Assembly: GCF_003231285.1 (NCBI RefSeq)
Contig: NZ_QKNS01000001.1
Coordinates: 806,001 to 870,000, forward strand
Source of the DNA: Hymenobacter sediminis
GTDB taxonomy: Bacteria > Bacteroidota > Bacteroidia > Cytophagales > Hymenobacteraceae
Length of the DNA: 64,000 bases
Direction of reading: 5' to 3'
In this document: positions 34,381 through 44,278 of the stretch, piece by piece
How the letters are laid out: each line of letters opens with the position of its first letter
Numbering within the stretch: position 1 is the stretch's first letter
Program-made: the position numbers and the translations under genes
Notes under the pieces: generated by a model
The model's input: only the letters and a program-made list of their open reading frames with translations
What the model was told of the DNA's origin: nothing
Database searches by the model: none

Positions 34381-35568
34381 TTACAGCTTCTCACACACCA
34401 ATACCATCAGCTTGCCTTCCAGATTGGTGGTAGCAAACAGGTACAGGTCGCCGCCTTCGCGGATGCCAGTGCGGTGACGGAACTCAGCTACGGTATCCGG
34501 GAAGTTACGGGTTGTGACGTGGGCCCGGACTTCCGGGCCCAAATGGGCCCGTAGCGCCTGTCCATCGTACTTCTCCACAGCCCGGATGCGGAAAATGCGG
34601 CCAGGAAATTCTGACCGTAGTGTATCGGAAGTGTAAAGGTGGCTATGCTGGTGCAGCTTCAGCATCTCGAAGGCCGTACCAACGCTGCGGAAAGCGCCGG
34701 CTTTCAACACCGCCACGTTAGGCTCATAAAGGTATTGCTGGGGCTCGGCGTAGCGGGCAACGGCGCGGGCCTCGCGCGCTCGGTTCAGCCGGAACTCCTG
34801 CTGCTGGCCGGTACGCATCAGGTTTACGGTAAATCGCTCCGGGTCAACAGCTGGCTCCGGACCTAGCTCGTACAAAACTTCCTTGCACTCGTTATCTACA
34901 GCTACTACCCACAGCCGCCGCACGTGCCGCAGCTCCTGAATAGCTTGCTCAATATCCAGCATAGGTGAAGTTTTCAGCAGCACACTGCGGCCTTTCTGCA
35001 GAAGCAGGGGCATTAGCCGTAGCACGTCGGGCTCACAGTCCTGCAGCCGGAAAATCTTCTTGGCCGCCGTATCGCGTCGGGCCGGATCAAGGTAAATCCA
35101 GTCGAAGGTGTCAGCAGTGTTGCGCAGAAAATGAACGGCATCTTCCGTATGACACGTCACATTCTGGATACCTAATTGGGCCAGGTTAAAACGCACTACC
35201 TCCGCCAAGGCCGCGTTGCGCTCCACGTAGTGCACTTCGGTTACGGTAGCTGCAAAGTGAGCCGAGTCAACTCCAAAGCCACCGGTTAAGTCGGCTAGGC
35301 GCTGGCCTTGCACCAGCGAAGCCTTAAAGGCCGCCGTGCGGGCCGAGGAGGCTTGCTCCACGGAAAGGGTAGGGGGAAATACGAGGTCGGGGTTATCGGC
35401 CCAGGCCGGCAGCTTGGTGCGGGCTTTCTGGCGGGCCTGAATCTGGCGCACCAGGTCTGGGACGGGGAGGCCAGGATAGCGGCGGGCCTGCAGGGCAAGT
35501 TGGGCGGGGTCGTCGTGCAGATGGTCGGCAACGTATTGCCGAGCCGCTGCCGGCAGCGGGTATTCCAT
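34381..35568 (-). CDS. Class I SAM-dependent methyltransferase with THUMP-like domain
   Basis: 395 residues. The SAM-binding motif I is D-L-T-G-G-F-G-V-D-S near residue 93, with the acidic loop Y-V-E-R-N following. The catalytic-type motif is D-P-A-R-R near 160 (D-P-P-Y-like). The C-terminal region resembles the THUMP-like domain of Bacteroidota RNA methyltransferases. The substrate, presumably an RNA base, is not known. Single gene, with an ATG start at 35568. Confidence 0.8.
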   Translation of the reverse strand: MEYPLPAAARQYVADHLHDDPAQLALQARRYPGLPVPDLVRQIQARQKARTKLPAWADNPDLVFPPTLSVEQASSARTAAFKASLVQGQRLADLTGGFGVDSAHFAATVTEVHYVERNAALAEVVRFNLAQLGIQNVTCHTEDAVHFLRNTADTFDWIYLDPARRDTAAKKIFRLQDCEPDVLRLMPLLLQKGRSVLLKTSPMLDIEQAIQELRHVRRLWVVAVDNECKEVLYELGPEPAVDPERFTVNLMRTGQQQEFRLNRAREARAVARYAEPQQYLYEPNVAVLKAGAFRSVGTAFEMLKLHQHSHLYTSDTLRSEFPGRIFRIRAVEKYDGQALRAHLGPEVRAHVTTRNFPDTVAEFRHRTGIREGGDLYLFATTNLEGKLMVLVCEKL

Positions 35569-35701
35569 GTAGGGTTCCTACGAAAATGCGGCAGGCCCGG
35601 ACGTAGCGCCGGGCCCGACTAAGAACAACGGATAATCAAACGTAAGCAGAATTGGGCAAGAGCCGCCAAATATGCATATCGAGAGGGTAGGCACAGGCAA
35701 A

Positions 35702-35756
35702 AAAGAAGCACTCCAACCAAGGAATACCTTCAATGGCAATTCCCTGGTTGGAGTGC
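35702..35756 (-). terminator. Terminator of the secreted-protein gene at 35775
   Basis: CACTCCAACCA pairs with TGGTTGGAGTG with an inner GGAATT-type helix. On the - strand TTCTTTTTT follows. Confidence 0.75.
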
Positions 35757-35774
35757 TGTATAACGCCGGGAAAC

Positions 35775-36395
35775 CTAGCGCAGGTTCCAGGTAAAGGCTA
35801 GCAGAGGACGGCCCGTGTTGCTGGCCGTCAGGCCCACACTGCTGGGCCGAAGCTGCAGGGCTCCAGTGCGGGCAGCGGGCAGGCCAGCATTATTGGCTTC
35901 CACTGCGCGCTGCATATGCGAGTTAGTGTTGCGCGAAATAAATACGTTGCTCAGCAGGCTAGCCAAGGCAATGCCGGCCGCAACTTTCTGGTTGTTGTTG
36001 AAATACTGCTGGCGGTCGTCGAGTGAGAATACCTGCTGGCTGTACATGCCTACAGCACCTACAAACACAAGCCGCTCGGTGAGGTACATCCACTTCTGCC
36101 GACGGTAGCGGTTCAGGTTATCGAGGGCTTCCTCATTACCGGCGAGGTAGGGACGCAGGCGCTGGCCGAAAAAGCCCGCATTCTTGTATTCTGCTTCCGT
36201 GCTTCCGTCGCCGGTCGTGAAGAAGAAATTTTTCTGCACTCCATTCAGGCCGCGCTGCTGGTCTTCGGGGCTGAGGTGAATAGTGCGGGGCGCCTGCTGG
36301 GCCTGGGCGGCCAGGCTGAGGCCAATAGTGCAGGATGCAACAAGGACAGAGCGACGCACGGCGCTCGAAAGGCGAATAGGAAGCAGTTGAAGCAT
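35775..36395 (-). CDS. Secreted hypothetical protein
   Basis: 206 residues with a signal peptide (cleavage likely after A-Q-A-Q near residue 33) and possibly two weak membrane segments in the middle (R-L-V-F-V-G-A-V-G-M and A-A-G-I-A-L-A-S-L-L). The C-terminus ends L-A-F-T-W-N-L-R, with an aromatic near the end as in outer-membrane proteins. No family recognised. A -7 box lies five bases before the ATG, suggesting a leaderless transcript. Confidence 0.65.
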   Translation of the reverse strand: MLQLLPIRLSSAVRRSVLVASCTIGLSLAAQAQQAPRTIHLSPEDQQRGLNGVQKNFFFTTGDGSTEAEYKNAGFFGQRLRPYLAGNEEALDNLNRYRRQKWMYLTERLVFVGAVGMYSQQVFSLDDRQQYFNNNQKVAAGIALASLLSNVFISRNTNSHMQRAVEANNAGLPAARTGALQLRPSSVGLTASNTGRPLLAFTWNLR

Positions 36396-36400
36396 GAGTA

Positions 36401-36408
36401 CAAATCTA
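36401..36408 (-). promoter_or_regulatory. -7 box of the secreted-protein gene
   Basis: TAGATTTG on the - strand, exact TAnnTTTG, ending five bases before the ATG at 36395. Confidence 0.5.
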
Positions 36409-36538
36409 TACTACGGTCATTCAGCGTCCTAAGCGCTTTGGCGAGAAAAAAGTGCAATTCAACGAGTAAATTTTTCGGGCCTGCTCAACAAAAGCGCATA
36501 GGCCTTCGTTCTGACGGGCAATCAGCTACTTTTAACTC

Positions 36539-37258
36539 ATGAAATCCTTCTCTTCCTTCCTACGTCCGGCAGTATTGATGGCCGCGTTGCCCGCCGCCCT
36601 TACTTTCACTGCCTGCTCTGATGATGATACCAGTGTTGAGCCGGTTCCTGACCGGGGCCAGATTCAATTGGTACACGCCGCTCCATATAACAAAGTAAAG
36701 GTTGACCTGCTAGCTGACGATTCTAAGCTGGCGGAAGCCGAGTATGCGAAGGCTAGTGGTTACCAGAACATCAATGCGGGTAACCGCTCTATCAAAATAA
36801 AGGCTTCTGCCACGCAGGCAGATGTAGTGACTCCCTTTTCGCTCTCAGTCCCGAAAGACAAACGCTACAGCGTATATGTGTATAACCCTACGGCTTCCAC
36901 GGTAGGGTATCTGTCTATTGAAGACGACTTGACTGCCCCCACTAGCGGCCAAGCAAAAGTGCGGTTTGTGAATTTGGGCTATGAGGCAGGCAGCATCACG
37001 TTGCTTCCCCAGGGTTCCGGCGCTCAGCCTATAGCTTCCGGAGTTACTTCAGGGCAGTTCTCCTCAACTTACACTACTGTTGAGCCGCGCGTGTACGTGC
37101 TGGAAGCTCGCCAAGCTGGCGGACAGAATAATACCCTCACTTCCAAGTCAGTGAAGTTTGAGTCAAACAAGATCTACACGGTTTTGCTACGCGGTCGTAA
37201 CTCGCAGGCCGTACCTGCTGATGAGCAACTGACCCTGGAACTTCTGACAAATAATTAA
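36539..37258 (+). CDS. DUF4397-type lipoprotein
   Basis: 239 residues. Lipobox F-T-A-C-S near residue 26, followed by an acidic D-D-D-T-S-V-E. The mature part carries the DUF4397 hallmark Q-L-V-H-A-A-P and a second similar V-R-F-V-N-L-G repeat, giving two Ig-like beta domains. Such lipoproteins are common in Bacteroidota envelopes, function unknown. A TACTTTTA near-match to the -7 box at 36527-36534 lies four bases before the ATG. Confidence 0.8.
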   Translation: MKSFSSFLRPAVLMAALPAALTFTACSDDDTSVEPVPDRGQIQLVHAAPYNKVKVDLLADDSKLAEAEYAKASGYQNINAGNRSIKIKASATQADVVTPFSLSVPKDKRYSVYVYNPTASTVGYLSIEDDLTAPTSGQAKVRFVNLGYEAGSITLLPQGSGAQPIASGVTSGQFSSTYTTVEPRVYVLEARQAGGQNNTLTSKSVKFESNKIYTVLLRGRNSQAVPADEQLTLELLTNN

Positions 37259-37279
37259 CTCATTACACCTTCTAAACAG

Positions 37280-37310
37280 CGCCTACCCCTAATTGCAGGG
37301 GTAGGCGTTT
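37280..37310 (+). terminator. Terminator after the DUF4397 gene
   Basis: CGCCTACCCCT pairs perfectly with AGGGGTAGGCG around a 6-nt loop, followed by TTT. The stem is built from the octamer GGGGTAGG that recurs through the window. Confidence 0.75.
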
Positions 37311-37362
37311 CTGGTTATAATAGGTTGTAAATCAAGGACGGCGCAAAAGGTAACAAATCCGG

Positions 37363-37370
37363 TATCTTTG
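37363..37370 (+). promoter_or_regulatory. -7 box of ahcY
   Basis: TATCTTTG, exact TAnnTTTG, 37 bp before the ATG at 37408. Confidence 0.6.
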
Positions 37371-37407
37371 TGGTTGAAACGCGAAAACGCATCCAGCTAT
37401 CTTCATC

Positions 37408-38727
37408 ATGGTTGATACCAAGACCACGGCCTACGTTCCGTACAAAGTAAAAGACATGTCTCTGGCCGAGTGGGGCCGGAAAGAAATACGATTGGCCGAA
37501 GCCGAAATGCCCGGTCTGATGGCCCTGCGCGAGGAATACGGTGCCAGCAAGCCCCTGAAAGGCGCGCGCATTGCCGGCTGCCTGCACATGACCATTCAAA
37601 CGGCCGTGCTCATCGAAACGCTGATTGCGCTTGGTGCTGATGTTACCTGGTCTTCTTGCAACATCTTCTCGACCCAGGACCATGCCGCTGCTGCCATTGC
37701 TGCCGCTGGTATTCCGGTGTACGCTTGGAAAGGCATGAACGAAGAGGAGTTTAACTGGTGCATCGAGCAAACACTGTGGTTTGGCGAGGAGCGTCAGCCT
37801 CTGAACATGATCCTCGACGACGGTGGTGACCTGACCAACATGGTGCTGAACCAGTACCCAGAGCTGGCCGCTGGCATTAAAGGCATTTCGGAGGAAACTA
37901 CCACCGGTGTGCTGCGCCTGATTGAGCGTGTGAAGAACGGCACCCTACCCATGCCTGCCTTCAACATCAATGACTCGGTTACCAAATCGAAGTTCGACAA
38001 CAAGTATGGCTGCAAAGAGTCGGCCGTGGATGCTATCCGCCGCGCTACCGACGTGATGATGGCCGGCAAAATTGCCGTGGTGGCTGGTTACGGCGACGTA
38101 GGAAAAGGTACTGCTGCCTCTCTGCGTGGTGCCGGTGCCCGCGTTATCGTAACGGAAATTGACCCCATCTGCGCCCTGCAGGCTGCCATGGATGGCTACG
38201 CGGTGAAGAAGATGGAAAACGCCATCAAGGAGGCCGACATCGTAGTGACGGCTACCGGCAACTGCGACATCATCACGGAGCAGCACTTCCGTGCCCTCAA
38301 GGACAAAGCCATTGTCTGCAACATCGGTCACTTTGATGATGAGATTGACATGGCGTGGTTAAACAAGAACTACGGTCACACCAAAGACACGGTGAAGCCT
38401 CAGGTAGATCTGTACAACATCGAAGGCAAAGAGATTATCATCCTGGCGGAAGGCCGCCTCGTGAACCTGGGCTGCGCTACCGGTCACCCTTCCTTCGTGA
38501 TGTCGAACTCATTCACGAACCAGACCCTGGCCCAGCTGGAACTGTGGCAGAACGCTGAGAAGTACGAAAACAAAGTATACACCCTGCCTAAGCACCTCGA
38601 TGAGAAGGTAGCCCGTTTGCACCTCGCCAAAATTGGTGTGGAGCTGGACGAGCTGAAGCCCAAGCAGGCCGACTACATCAACGTACCGGTTGAAGGCCCA
38701 TTCAAATCGGATTTGTACCGCTACTAA
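37408..38727 (+). CDS. ahcY: Adenosylhomocysteinase
   Basis: 439 residues. NAD-dependent cytoplasmic enzyme that splits S-adenosylhomocysteine to adenosine and homocysteine, clearing the product of SAM methylations. Visible: [12 protein letters not shown] near residue 57, D-D-G-G-D-L-T in the substrate site, the NAD-binding [10 protein letters not shown], and the C-terminal K-S-D-L-Y-R-Y. The set is complete and typical. Single gene between a -7 box and a strong terminator. No SAM-cycle partner is adjacent. Confidence 0.97.
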   Translation: MVDTKTTAYVPYKVKDMSLAEWGRKEIRLAEAEMPGLMALREEYGASKPLKGARIAGCLHMTIQTAVLIETLIALGADVTWSSCNIFSTQDHAAAAIAAAGIPVYAWKGMNEEEFNWCIEQTLWFGEERQPLNMILDDGGDLTNMVLNQYPELAAGIKGISEETTTGVLRLIERVKNGTLPMPAFNINDSVTKSKFDNKYGCKESAVDAIRRATDVMMAGKIAVVAGYGDVGKGTAASLRGAGARVIVTEIDPICALQAAMDGYAVKKMENAIKEADIVVTATGNCDIITEQHFRALKDKAIVCNIGHFDDEIDMAWLNKNYGHTKDTVKPQVDLYNIEGKEIIILAEGRLVNLGCATGHPSFVMSNSFTNQTLAQLELWQNAEKYENKVYTLPKHLDEKVARLHLAKIGVELDELKPKQADYINVPVEGPFKSDLYRY

Positions 38728-38756
38728 TCAGGTACTGCTACCTCGAGTAGTCTCCC

Positions 38757-38791
38757 AAAACCCCACTCGGCTTCGCGCCGGGTGGGGTTTT
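38757..38791 (+). terminator. Terminator of ahcY
   Basis: AAAACCCCAC pairs with GTGGGGTTTT, inner CGGC/GCCG helix with a TTCG-type loop, then TATTTT. Confidence 0.85.
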
Positions 38792-38900
38792 ATTTTGCGT
38801 AAGGGGTAGGGAGAGTATTTAGGTAGATGAATATGTGGTATTTATCTGGTGTTAAACAGTATATTAGCTGCCATTCCTGCCGTGCTTATTTCTTTAATCT

Positions 38901-39506
38901 GTGACTTCCATTCCCCTTCGGATGTATGCTTCCTGGCCCGATGCTGCGCTGCTCGACGCCATGCAGACGGATGAGGAAGGTGCGTTCGGAGAGTTGTACA
39001 AGCGCTACTGCTACCGCCTGTTCAGCGTAGCCTATCAAAAGCTAAAAAGCCGTGAGGTAGCCGAGGAGCTAGTGCAGGACCTGTTTGCTGATCTGTGGAG
39101 CCGCCGCGCCACTCACCAGATTCAGCAGATAGAATACTACCTGTTCTCGGCCCTGCGCTACCGGATCATCAATTACATCAAGGCCCAGAAAGTCAAGAGC
39201 GGCTATGAGCTATACTGCCGACTTGCGCCTCCGGAGGTTAGCACGAATACCGAAGAAACCCTGGCCGCACAGGATTTAAGTGCTGCGCTGTTGGCTGGTG
39301 TACGGAAGCTACCCGAAAAATCACGCAAAATATTTCAGCTCAGCCGGCTGGAGCATTATTCGGTGCCGGAAATATCTGTGCGGGTAAACCTATCGGAGAA
39401 ATCCGTGGAGTACCACCTGACCAAGTCCTTAAAGCTGCTGCGGAGCTACCTGCGAGATTTTCTAGTTGCCACGCTGCCGCTGTTGCTGCTGCAGCTATAT
39501 AAGTAG
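38901..39506 (+). CDS. ECF RNA polymerase sigma factor of a SusCD locus
   Basis: 201 residues. Sigma region 2 with A-F-G-E-L-Y-K-R-Y and E-V-A-E-E-L-V-Q-D-L-F-A-D-L-W, region 4 HTH with L-P-E-K-S-R-K-I-F-Q-L-S-R and V-P-E-I-S-V-R-V-N-L-S-E-K-S-V-E. The type matches Bacteroidota sigma factors paired with FecR. Start GTG at 38901; ATG at 38922 is an alternative. It should direct transcription of the downstream fecR-susC-susD genes after signalling from the outer membrane. Confidence 0.9.
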   Translation: MTSIPLRMYASWPDAALLDAMQTDEEGAFGELYKRYCYRLFSVAYQKLKSREVAEELVQDLFADLWSRRATHQIQQIEYYLFSALRYRIINYIKAQKVKSGYELYCRLAPPEVSTNTEETLAAQDLSAALLAGVRKLPEKSRKIFQLSRLEHYSVPEISVRVNLSEKSVEYHLTKSLKLLRSYLRDFLVATLPLLLLQLYK

Positions 39507-39635
39507 TTCCTGCGTGAGGTTTGGCGCAGATAGTGGGGTAGGAAAATCTTTTTACAAAAAAAATTGCGGTGAGTTTAGGGATGCGGACGAGTTGGCTGAC
39601 TTGTTAAATAGAAGCCTTCCTAACTCTTACCTCTC

Positions 39636-40676
39636 GTGACGGAATCCGAGTTTCATCTGCTACTTCAGCGCTACCTCGACGGGAAGTGCACGCCTGCTGA
39701 GCAAGCGGTGGTGGAACAGTGGTATAACCGCCTGGAGGAAGCGGAGGGGGTAGCCCTGCCTGCGCAAAACCAGGAGGCGGTGGAAGATGCCATTTGGCAG
39801 CGGCTGCCGCATCCGCTGGTAGCACCTGCGCCCGTGGCTCCACAGGTACGGCAGCACCCGGCATCCCAGCCGGCCTGGGTGTGGTGGGCGGCGGCTCTGC
39901 TGGTGTTTGCCTTAGGTCTTGGGGTACTGTTTACCTACGTTCAGGAGCCTTTGGTGCCGCTGGGCGGGGTAGCGCAAGGTGGCTGGACGCGCCACCGCAA
40001 TACTACCCAGCAAGAGCAGGAGCTTCAACTGCCGGATGGCAGCCGTGTGACGTTGCACCCTGGCAGCCAATTGCAATACCCTACCTCCCTCGCCGGGCCG
40101 AAGCGGGAAGTGTACCTGGAAGGAGAGGCATTTTTCAGGGTTAGTAAGAATCCGGCCCGGCCTTTCCTGGTCTTCTCCAAGCAGGTGGTTACCACGGTAT
40201 TGGGTACCAGCTTTCGGGTGAAAGATTATGCCGACGGGGTGAAGGCATCGGTGGCCGTGAGTGAGGGTAAGGTGTCGGTGCAAGCCCGCAAGGATGCTGA
40301 GCTGGATGCTACTCCTACCAAGCCCGCTGTAGCCGGCGTGGTGCTGCTACCCAACCAGCAGGCGGTGTACTCGGCTACCACGCGCCAATTGCGCCGGAAG
40401 CTGGTAGAAAAGCCCGTGGTGCTGACTGCGCAGGCGCTGGAGTTTGATGCCCGCCCAGTACCGGAGGTGCTCACTGCGCTGGAAAAGGCCTATGGTGTTA
40501 CTATCGTCTATGATAAGCAGAAGCTGGCGGGCTGTACCGTGAGCATTGCTTTCTACGATGAGCCCCTGCTGGAAAAGGTAGGCTTGCTGTGCCAGTCGCT
40601 GGGAGCCTACTATAGTTTATCCGATGCCCAGATTATTATTCATAGTTCTGGCTGTCAAACGCGACCCATTGAATAG
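39636..40676 (+). CDS. FecR-family anti-sigma factor
   Basis: 346 residues. Cytoplasmic N-terminal part (1-85) binding the sigma factor, one transmembrane segment about 86-105, then a periplasmic FecR domain with L-P-D-G-S-R-V-T-L-H-P-G-S and G-E-A-F-F-R-V, and a C-terminal DUF4974-like domain (about 265-340). Start is a GTG at 39636. It transmits the state of the SusC receptor to the ECF sigma factor encoded just upstream. Gene order sigma-fecR-susC-susD is the standard trans-envelope switch. Confidence 0.93.
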   Translation: MTESEFHLLLQRYLDGKCTPAEQAVVEQWYNRLEEAEGVALPAQNQEAVEDAIWQRLPHPLVAPAPVAPQVRQHPASQPAWVWWAAALLVFALGLGVLFTYVQEPLVPLGGVAQGGWTRHRNTTQQEQELQLPDGSRVTLHPGSQLQYPTSLAGPKREVYLEGEAFFRVSKNPARPFLVFSKQVVTTVLGTSFRVKDYADGVKASVAVSEGKVSVQARKDAELDATPTKPAVAGVVLLPNQQAVYSATTRQLRRKLVEKPVVLTAQALEFDARPVPEVLTALEKAYGVTIVYDKQKLAGCTVSIAFYDEPLLEKVGLLCQSLGAYYSLSDAQIIIHSSGCQTRPIE

Positions 40677-40771
40677 AGCCGCCTAGCGCATTAATCATTA
40701 GCCGCTCGTTTCCTACCCCAGCCTTCGGCTGAAACACACCTCCTGTACAAGTCATTGCACTGCAGCTTCTT

Positions 40772-40793
40772 GCGGCGTTTTTGAAAACGCCGC
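40772..40793 (+). terminator. Palindrome between fecR and susC
   Basis: GCGGCGTTTT and AAAACGCCGC pair perfectly around TG. It may terminate part of the fecR transcript, leaving susC under its own promoter. No T-run of note follows. Confidence 0.5.
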
Positions 40794-40840
40794 CCGCTAC
40801 TGTTTTCTCTTTAGTTCCCACCACATAGTGAAAATCAGTT

Positions 40841-43800
40841 ATGAAAAACCTCGTACACATCCCACCCCCTTTTCGAGCCCCGGCCAAAGCGCTGGTTCTG
40901 CAAGGCGTACTAGGCTGCCTGCTGACAAGCATGGCTACTGCCCGGCCCGTTTTCGTGCAAACTGTACTGGAGCGAAAAATTACCCTGCAGCTGGAAGGGC
41001 AAACCATCAAGGAAGCCCTGAACCGCATTGCCAAGCAAGCCGACGTACGGTTTGTGTACAGCCAGCAGCTGATTAAGTCAGACCGCCGTGTGACGGTGCG
41101 CGCTACTGATGAGCCCCTAGCTACGGTACTCGACGAAGTTCTGGCTCCGCTGAAACTGGAGTATGAAGTAAACAATGGTCGTGTTGTGTTGCGGATTCCC
41201 ACAAAGCCTACTTCCGCAAACGTTCCCAACACAAACGATTTCGTAGCGCAGGACGTCACCATCTCGGGGCGAGTAGTAGATGCCAAGGGGGCCGGGTTGC
41301 CCGGCGTGACGGTGGTAGTGAAAGGCACCACGATTGGCGCCAGCACCGGACCTGATGGTGAGTTTACCTTACAAGCTCCCGAGAACAGTGTATTGGTGTT
41401 CAGCTTTGTGGGGTTCACGCGCCGCGAGGTGCCTGTAACTGGTGCTACCACCAACCTATCGGTAACTCTGGCCGAGGACTCGCAGGCGCTGAATGAGGTG
41501 GTAGTTATCGGCTATGGCACGGCTCGTAAGAGCGACCTGACGGGTGCTGTGGCTTCGGTGAGTGGCACCCAGCTTACCCAAGTAGCTACCTCCGACCCCG
41601 TGCAGGCCCTGCAAGGCCGCGCAGCCGGGGTAGAAGTAACCACCAACAGTGGCCAACCCGGTGCCGGCACCCGCATCCGGGTGCGGGGGGTAGGTACCAT
41701 TAACAACAGCGACCCGCTGTACGTGGTAGACGGCATCCAGACCAGCGACATCAGCTTTCTGCTGCCTACTGACATTGAATCGACGGAAATTCTCAAAGAC
41801 GCTTCGGCTACGGCCATTTACGGATCGAGAGGAGCCAATGGGGTAGTGCTGATTACTACCAAGCACGGTAAAGTAGGCAAGCCGCAATTTAACCTCACGG
41901 GCTACACTGGCTTTCAGGAAATCCGGAAGAAGCTGGACCTGACCAATGCTGCCGAGTACGCTACCCTCGTTACGGAGGCCTACACCAACGCCGGTGCTAC
42001 TGTACCCTCAGACTATGCGGCTCAGCTGCAAAGCGCCATCCAGAGCGGTGCTACCGGCACCAACTACCAAGATCTGGTAACCCAGCGCGGACTGATTACC
42101 AATTACAGCCTGTCAGTATCGGGCGGTACGGAGCAGAACCGCTACCTGCTCAGCGGCAGCTACTTCCAGCAGGACGGAATTCTGAAAAACTCGGGGCTGA
42201 AGAAGTACGTGGTGCGCCTCAACGACGACTTCGCGCTAACCAAAAACGTGAAAGCCGGCGTTTCGGCGACGTTCACGAACTCCAACGTGGTAGGTGCTTC
42301 CGATGGCACGGGCAATACCCTGAACTACCGGGTACTGGAGTATGCCACCCAGAACATTCCGATCCTGAACCCCATCGGGCCAAACGGAACCTATAATTAC
42401 GACAACATCACGAACGTGCCGAATGTGGCGCGCTACCTCGATGAGCAGAAGCTGAGCAAGACGCGCAACAGCACCCTGTTCTCGAATGGTTACGTCGATG
42501 TAGCCTTGTTGAAAGGGCTGTCGTTCCGGTCATCTTTCGGGATTACCTACAACCAGAGCAACCCTAAGGGCTACCTGCCCCAATACTTCCTCGGGCCTGT
42601 AGACAAGCGCGACCAGAGTGCCCTGAATGAAACCCGGCTGCAGAATGTGTCGTGGGTGTGGTCGAACTACGCCAACTATACCAAAACCTTCGCCGACAAC
42701 AGTTCCTTCTCGGCTACCCTGGGCCAGGAAGCTCAGCGCGGCTACGGCAACGGTATTTCCATCACGGCCTACAATGTGCCGGCCGATGCCTCTTTGCAGT
42801 ACGTTTCGGCTAACCGCAGCGCCAACAACGCTGTGCGCAGCTCCCAGTACGATGCCTCTTTGCTCTCATTCTTCGGCCGTGCGAATTACAACTTCCGCGA
42901 CCGGTACCTAGTGACCGGTACTTTGCGCTTCGACCAGACCTCCAAATTTCTGGGCTCCAGCCGCACGGGTACCTTTCCCTCGGTAGGGGTAGCTTGGAAC
43001 ATCTCCAACGAGGAATTCCTGAAAGGCATCAGCGGGCTTTCTTCCCTGAAGCTTCGGGGTAGCTACGGCGCCGTGGGCAACCAGAACGCGGCTCCCAACT
43101 ACGGCTACGCTTCGGTAGCGGCCAATAACCAGATTTACGTGTTCGGTGGGCAGCCAGCGCCGGGTCTGGCCATCACCCAGATCAACAACCCCGATCTGAA
43201 GTGGGAAACCGCTGTTACCACCGACGTGGGGTTGGATGCCGAGCTGTTTGACAGCAAGCTGTCCTTCACGGCCGACTACTTCGTGCGGCGCACCAAGGAT
43301 ATGATTGCCCTGCTGCCTGTGCCCGAATACATTGGGCAGGCTCCGGCCAGCGCCAACGTAGGCTCCTTGCGCAACCGCGGCCTAGAGCTGGGCCTTAACT
43401 ACCGCAACCAGGTAGGGAAGCTGCAGTACGGCGTAGGGTTGAATTTCACGAAGATTAATAACGTAGTAACCGACCTGGGTGGGGCTGATCCTATTGCCAG
43501 CGGCAACGTGCTGGTACAGATTGGAAACACCACACTCACGGGTGTAGATCGGGAAATTGCTTACTTCTATGGGCTGAAGACCGATGGTATTTTCCGCAGC
43601 CAGGCTGAAATAGACGCCTATAGCCGCAATGGCAACCTGATTCAGCCCGGTGCCAAGCCCGGAGATATCCGCTACCGTGATGAGAATGGCGATGGGATAA
43701 TTACGGCCCTCGATAATACCTACCTGGGTAGTGCCACGCCCGACTTTACCTATGGCGGCTCCATCAACCTGGCCTACAGCGGCTTCGATTTTAAAGTGCT

Positions 43801-44257
43801 GCTTTATGGCGTGCAGGGTGCCGAAGCCATCAATGGGGTAGCGTTCAGCCTCTCGAAATCAAGCAACCTGGTTGGTGTCTGGAGTAATTTTTATGCCTCC
43901 CGCATGGACCGCTGGACGCCCAGCAACCCCAACAGCGACCAGCCCCGCGTGACCTCCAACGATACTAACGGCAACGACCGGTTCAGCAGCCGCTACGTGG
44001 AAGATGCCAGCTACCTGCGCGCCCGCAACATGGAGCTGGGCTATTCCCTACCCGCGGGGGCGATGTCGAAGCTCCGCATCAATGGGTTCCGGGTGTTTGC
44101 CTCCGTTGATAACGTCTTCACCATCACGAAGTACACCGGCTACGACCCCGAAATTTCCACGGCTGGCTTCTACGGTAACCCCCTGGCTTATGGCGTGGAT
44201 TACGGCAACTACCCCCAGGCCCGCACCTACCGCCTGGGCTTCAACCTTCAGTTTTAA
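40841..44257 (+). CDS. SusC/RagA-type TonB-dependent transporter with STN domain
   Basis: 1138 residues. Order: signal peptide; STN signalling domain (about 50-120, I-T-L-Q-L-E-G-Q-T-I-K-E-A-L); carboxypeptidase-regulatory-like Ig domain (about 140-215, I-S-G-R-V-V-D-A-K-G); TonB-box region N-E-V-V-V-I-G-Y-G-T; plug with A-L-Q-G-R-A-A-G-V-E-V and V-V-D-G-I; large barrel ending G-F-N-L-Q-F. It imports an oligomeric nutrient with its SusD partner. The STN domain links it to the FecR/sigma pair upstream. No glycosidase or peptidase is nearby, so the substrate cannot be named. Confidence 0.97.
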   Translation: MKNLVHIPPPFRAPAKALVLQGVLGCLLTSMATARPVFVQTVLERKITLQLEGQTIKEALNRIAKQADVRFVYSQQLIKSDRRVTVRATDEPLATVLDEVLAPLKLEYEVNNGRVVLRIPTKPTSANVPNTNDFVAQDVTISGRVVDAKGAGLPGVTVVVKGTTIGASTGPDGEFTLQAPENSVLVFSFVGFTRREVPVTGATTNLSVTLAEDSQALNEVVVIGYGTARKSDLTGAVASVSGTQLTQVATSDPVQALQGRAAGVEVTTNSGQPGAGTRIRVRGVGTINNSDPLYVVDGIQTSDISFLLPTDIESTEILKDASATAIYGSRGANGVVLITTKHGKVGKPQFNLTGYTGFQEIRKKLDLTNAAEYATLVTEAYTNAGATVPSDYAAQLQSAIQSGATGTNYQDLVTQRGLITNYSLSVSGGTEQNRYLLSGSYFQQDGILKNSGLKKYVVRLNDDFALTKNVKAGVSATFTNSNVVGASDGTGNTLNYRVLEYATQNIPILNPIGPNGTYNYDNITNVPNVARYLDEQKLSKTRNSTLFSNGYVDVALLKGLSFRSSFGITYNQSNPKGYLPQYFLGPVDKRDQSALNETRLQNVSWVWSNYANYTKTFADNSSFSATLGQEAQRGYGNGISITAYNVPADASLQYVSANRSANNAVRSSQYDASLLSFFGRANYNFRDRYLVTGTLRFDQTSKFLGSSRTGTFPSVGVAWNISNEEFLKGISGLSSLKLRGSYGAVGNQNAAPNYGYASVAANNQIYVFGGQPAPGLAITQINNPDLKWETAVTTDVGLDAELFDSKLSFTADYFVRRTKDMIALLPVPEYIGQAPASANVGSLRNRGLELGLNYRNQVGKLQYGVGLNFTKINNVVTDLGGADPIASGNVLVQIGNTTLTGVDREIAYFYGLKTDGIFRSQAEIDAYSRNGNLIQPGAKPGDIRYRDENGDGIITALDNTYLGSATPDFTYGGSINLAYSGFDFKVLLYGVQGAEAINGVAFSLSKSSNLVGVWSNFYASRMDRWTPSNPNSDQPRVTSNDTNGNDRFSSRYVEDASYLRARNMELGYSLPAGAMSKLRINGFRVFASVDNVFTITKYTGYDPEISTAGFYGNPLAYGVDYGNYPQARTYRLGFNLQF

Positions 44258-44278
44258 CGATACACACAACCGCGCGTG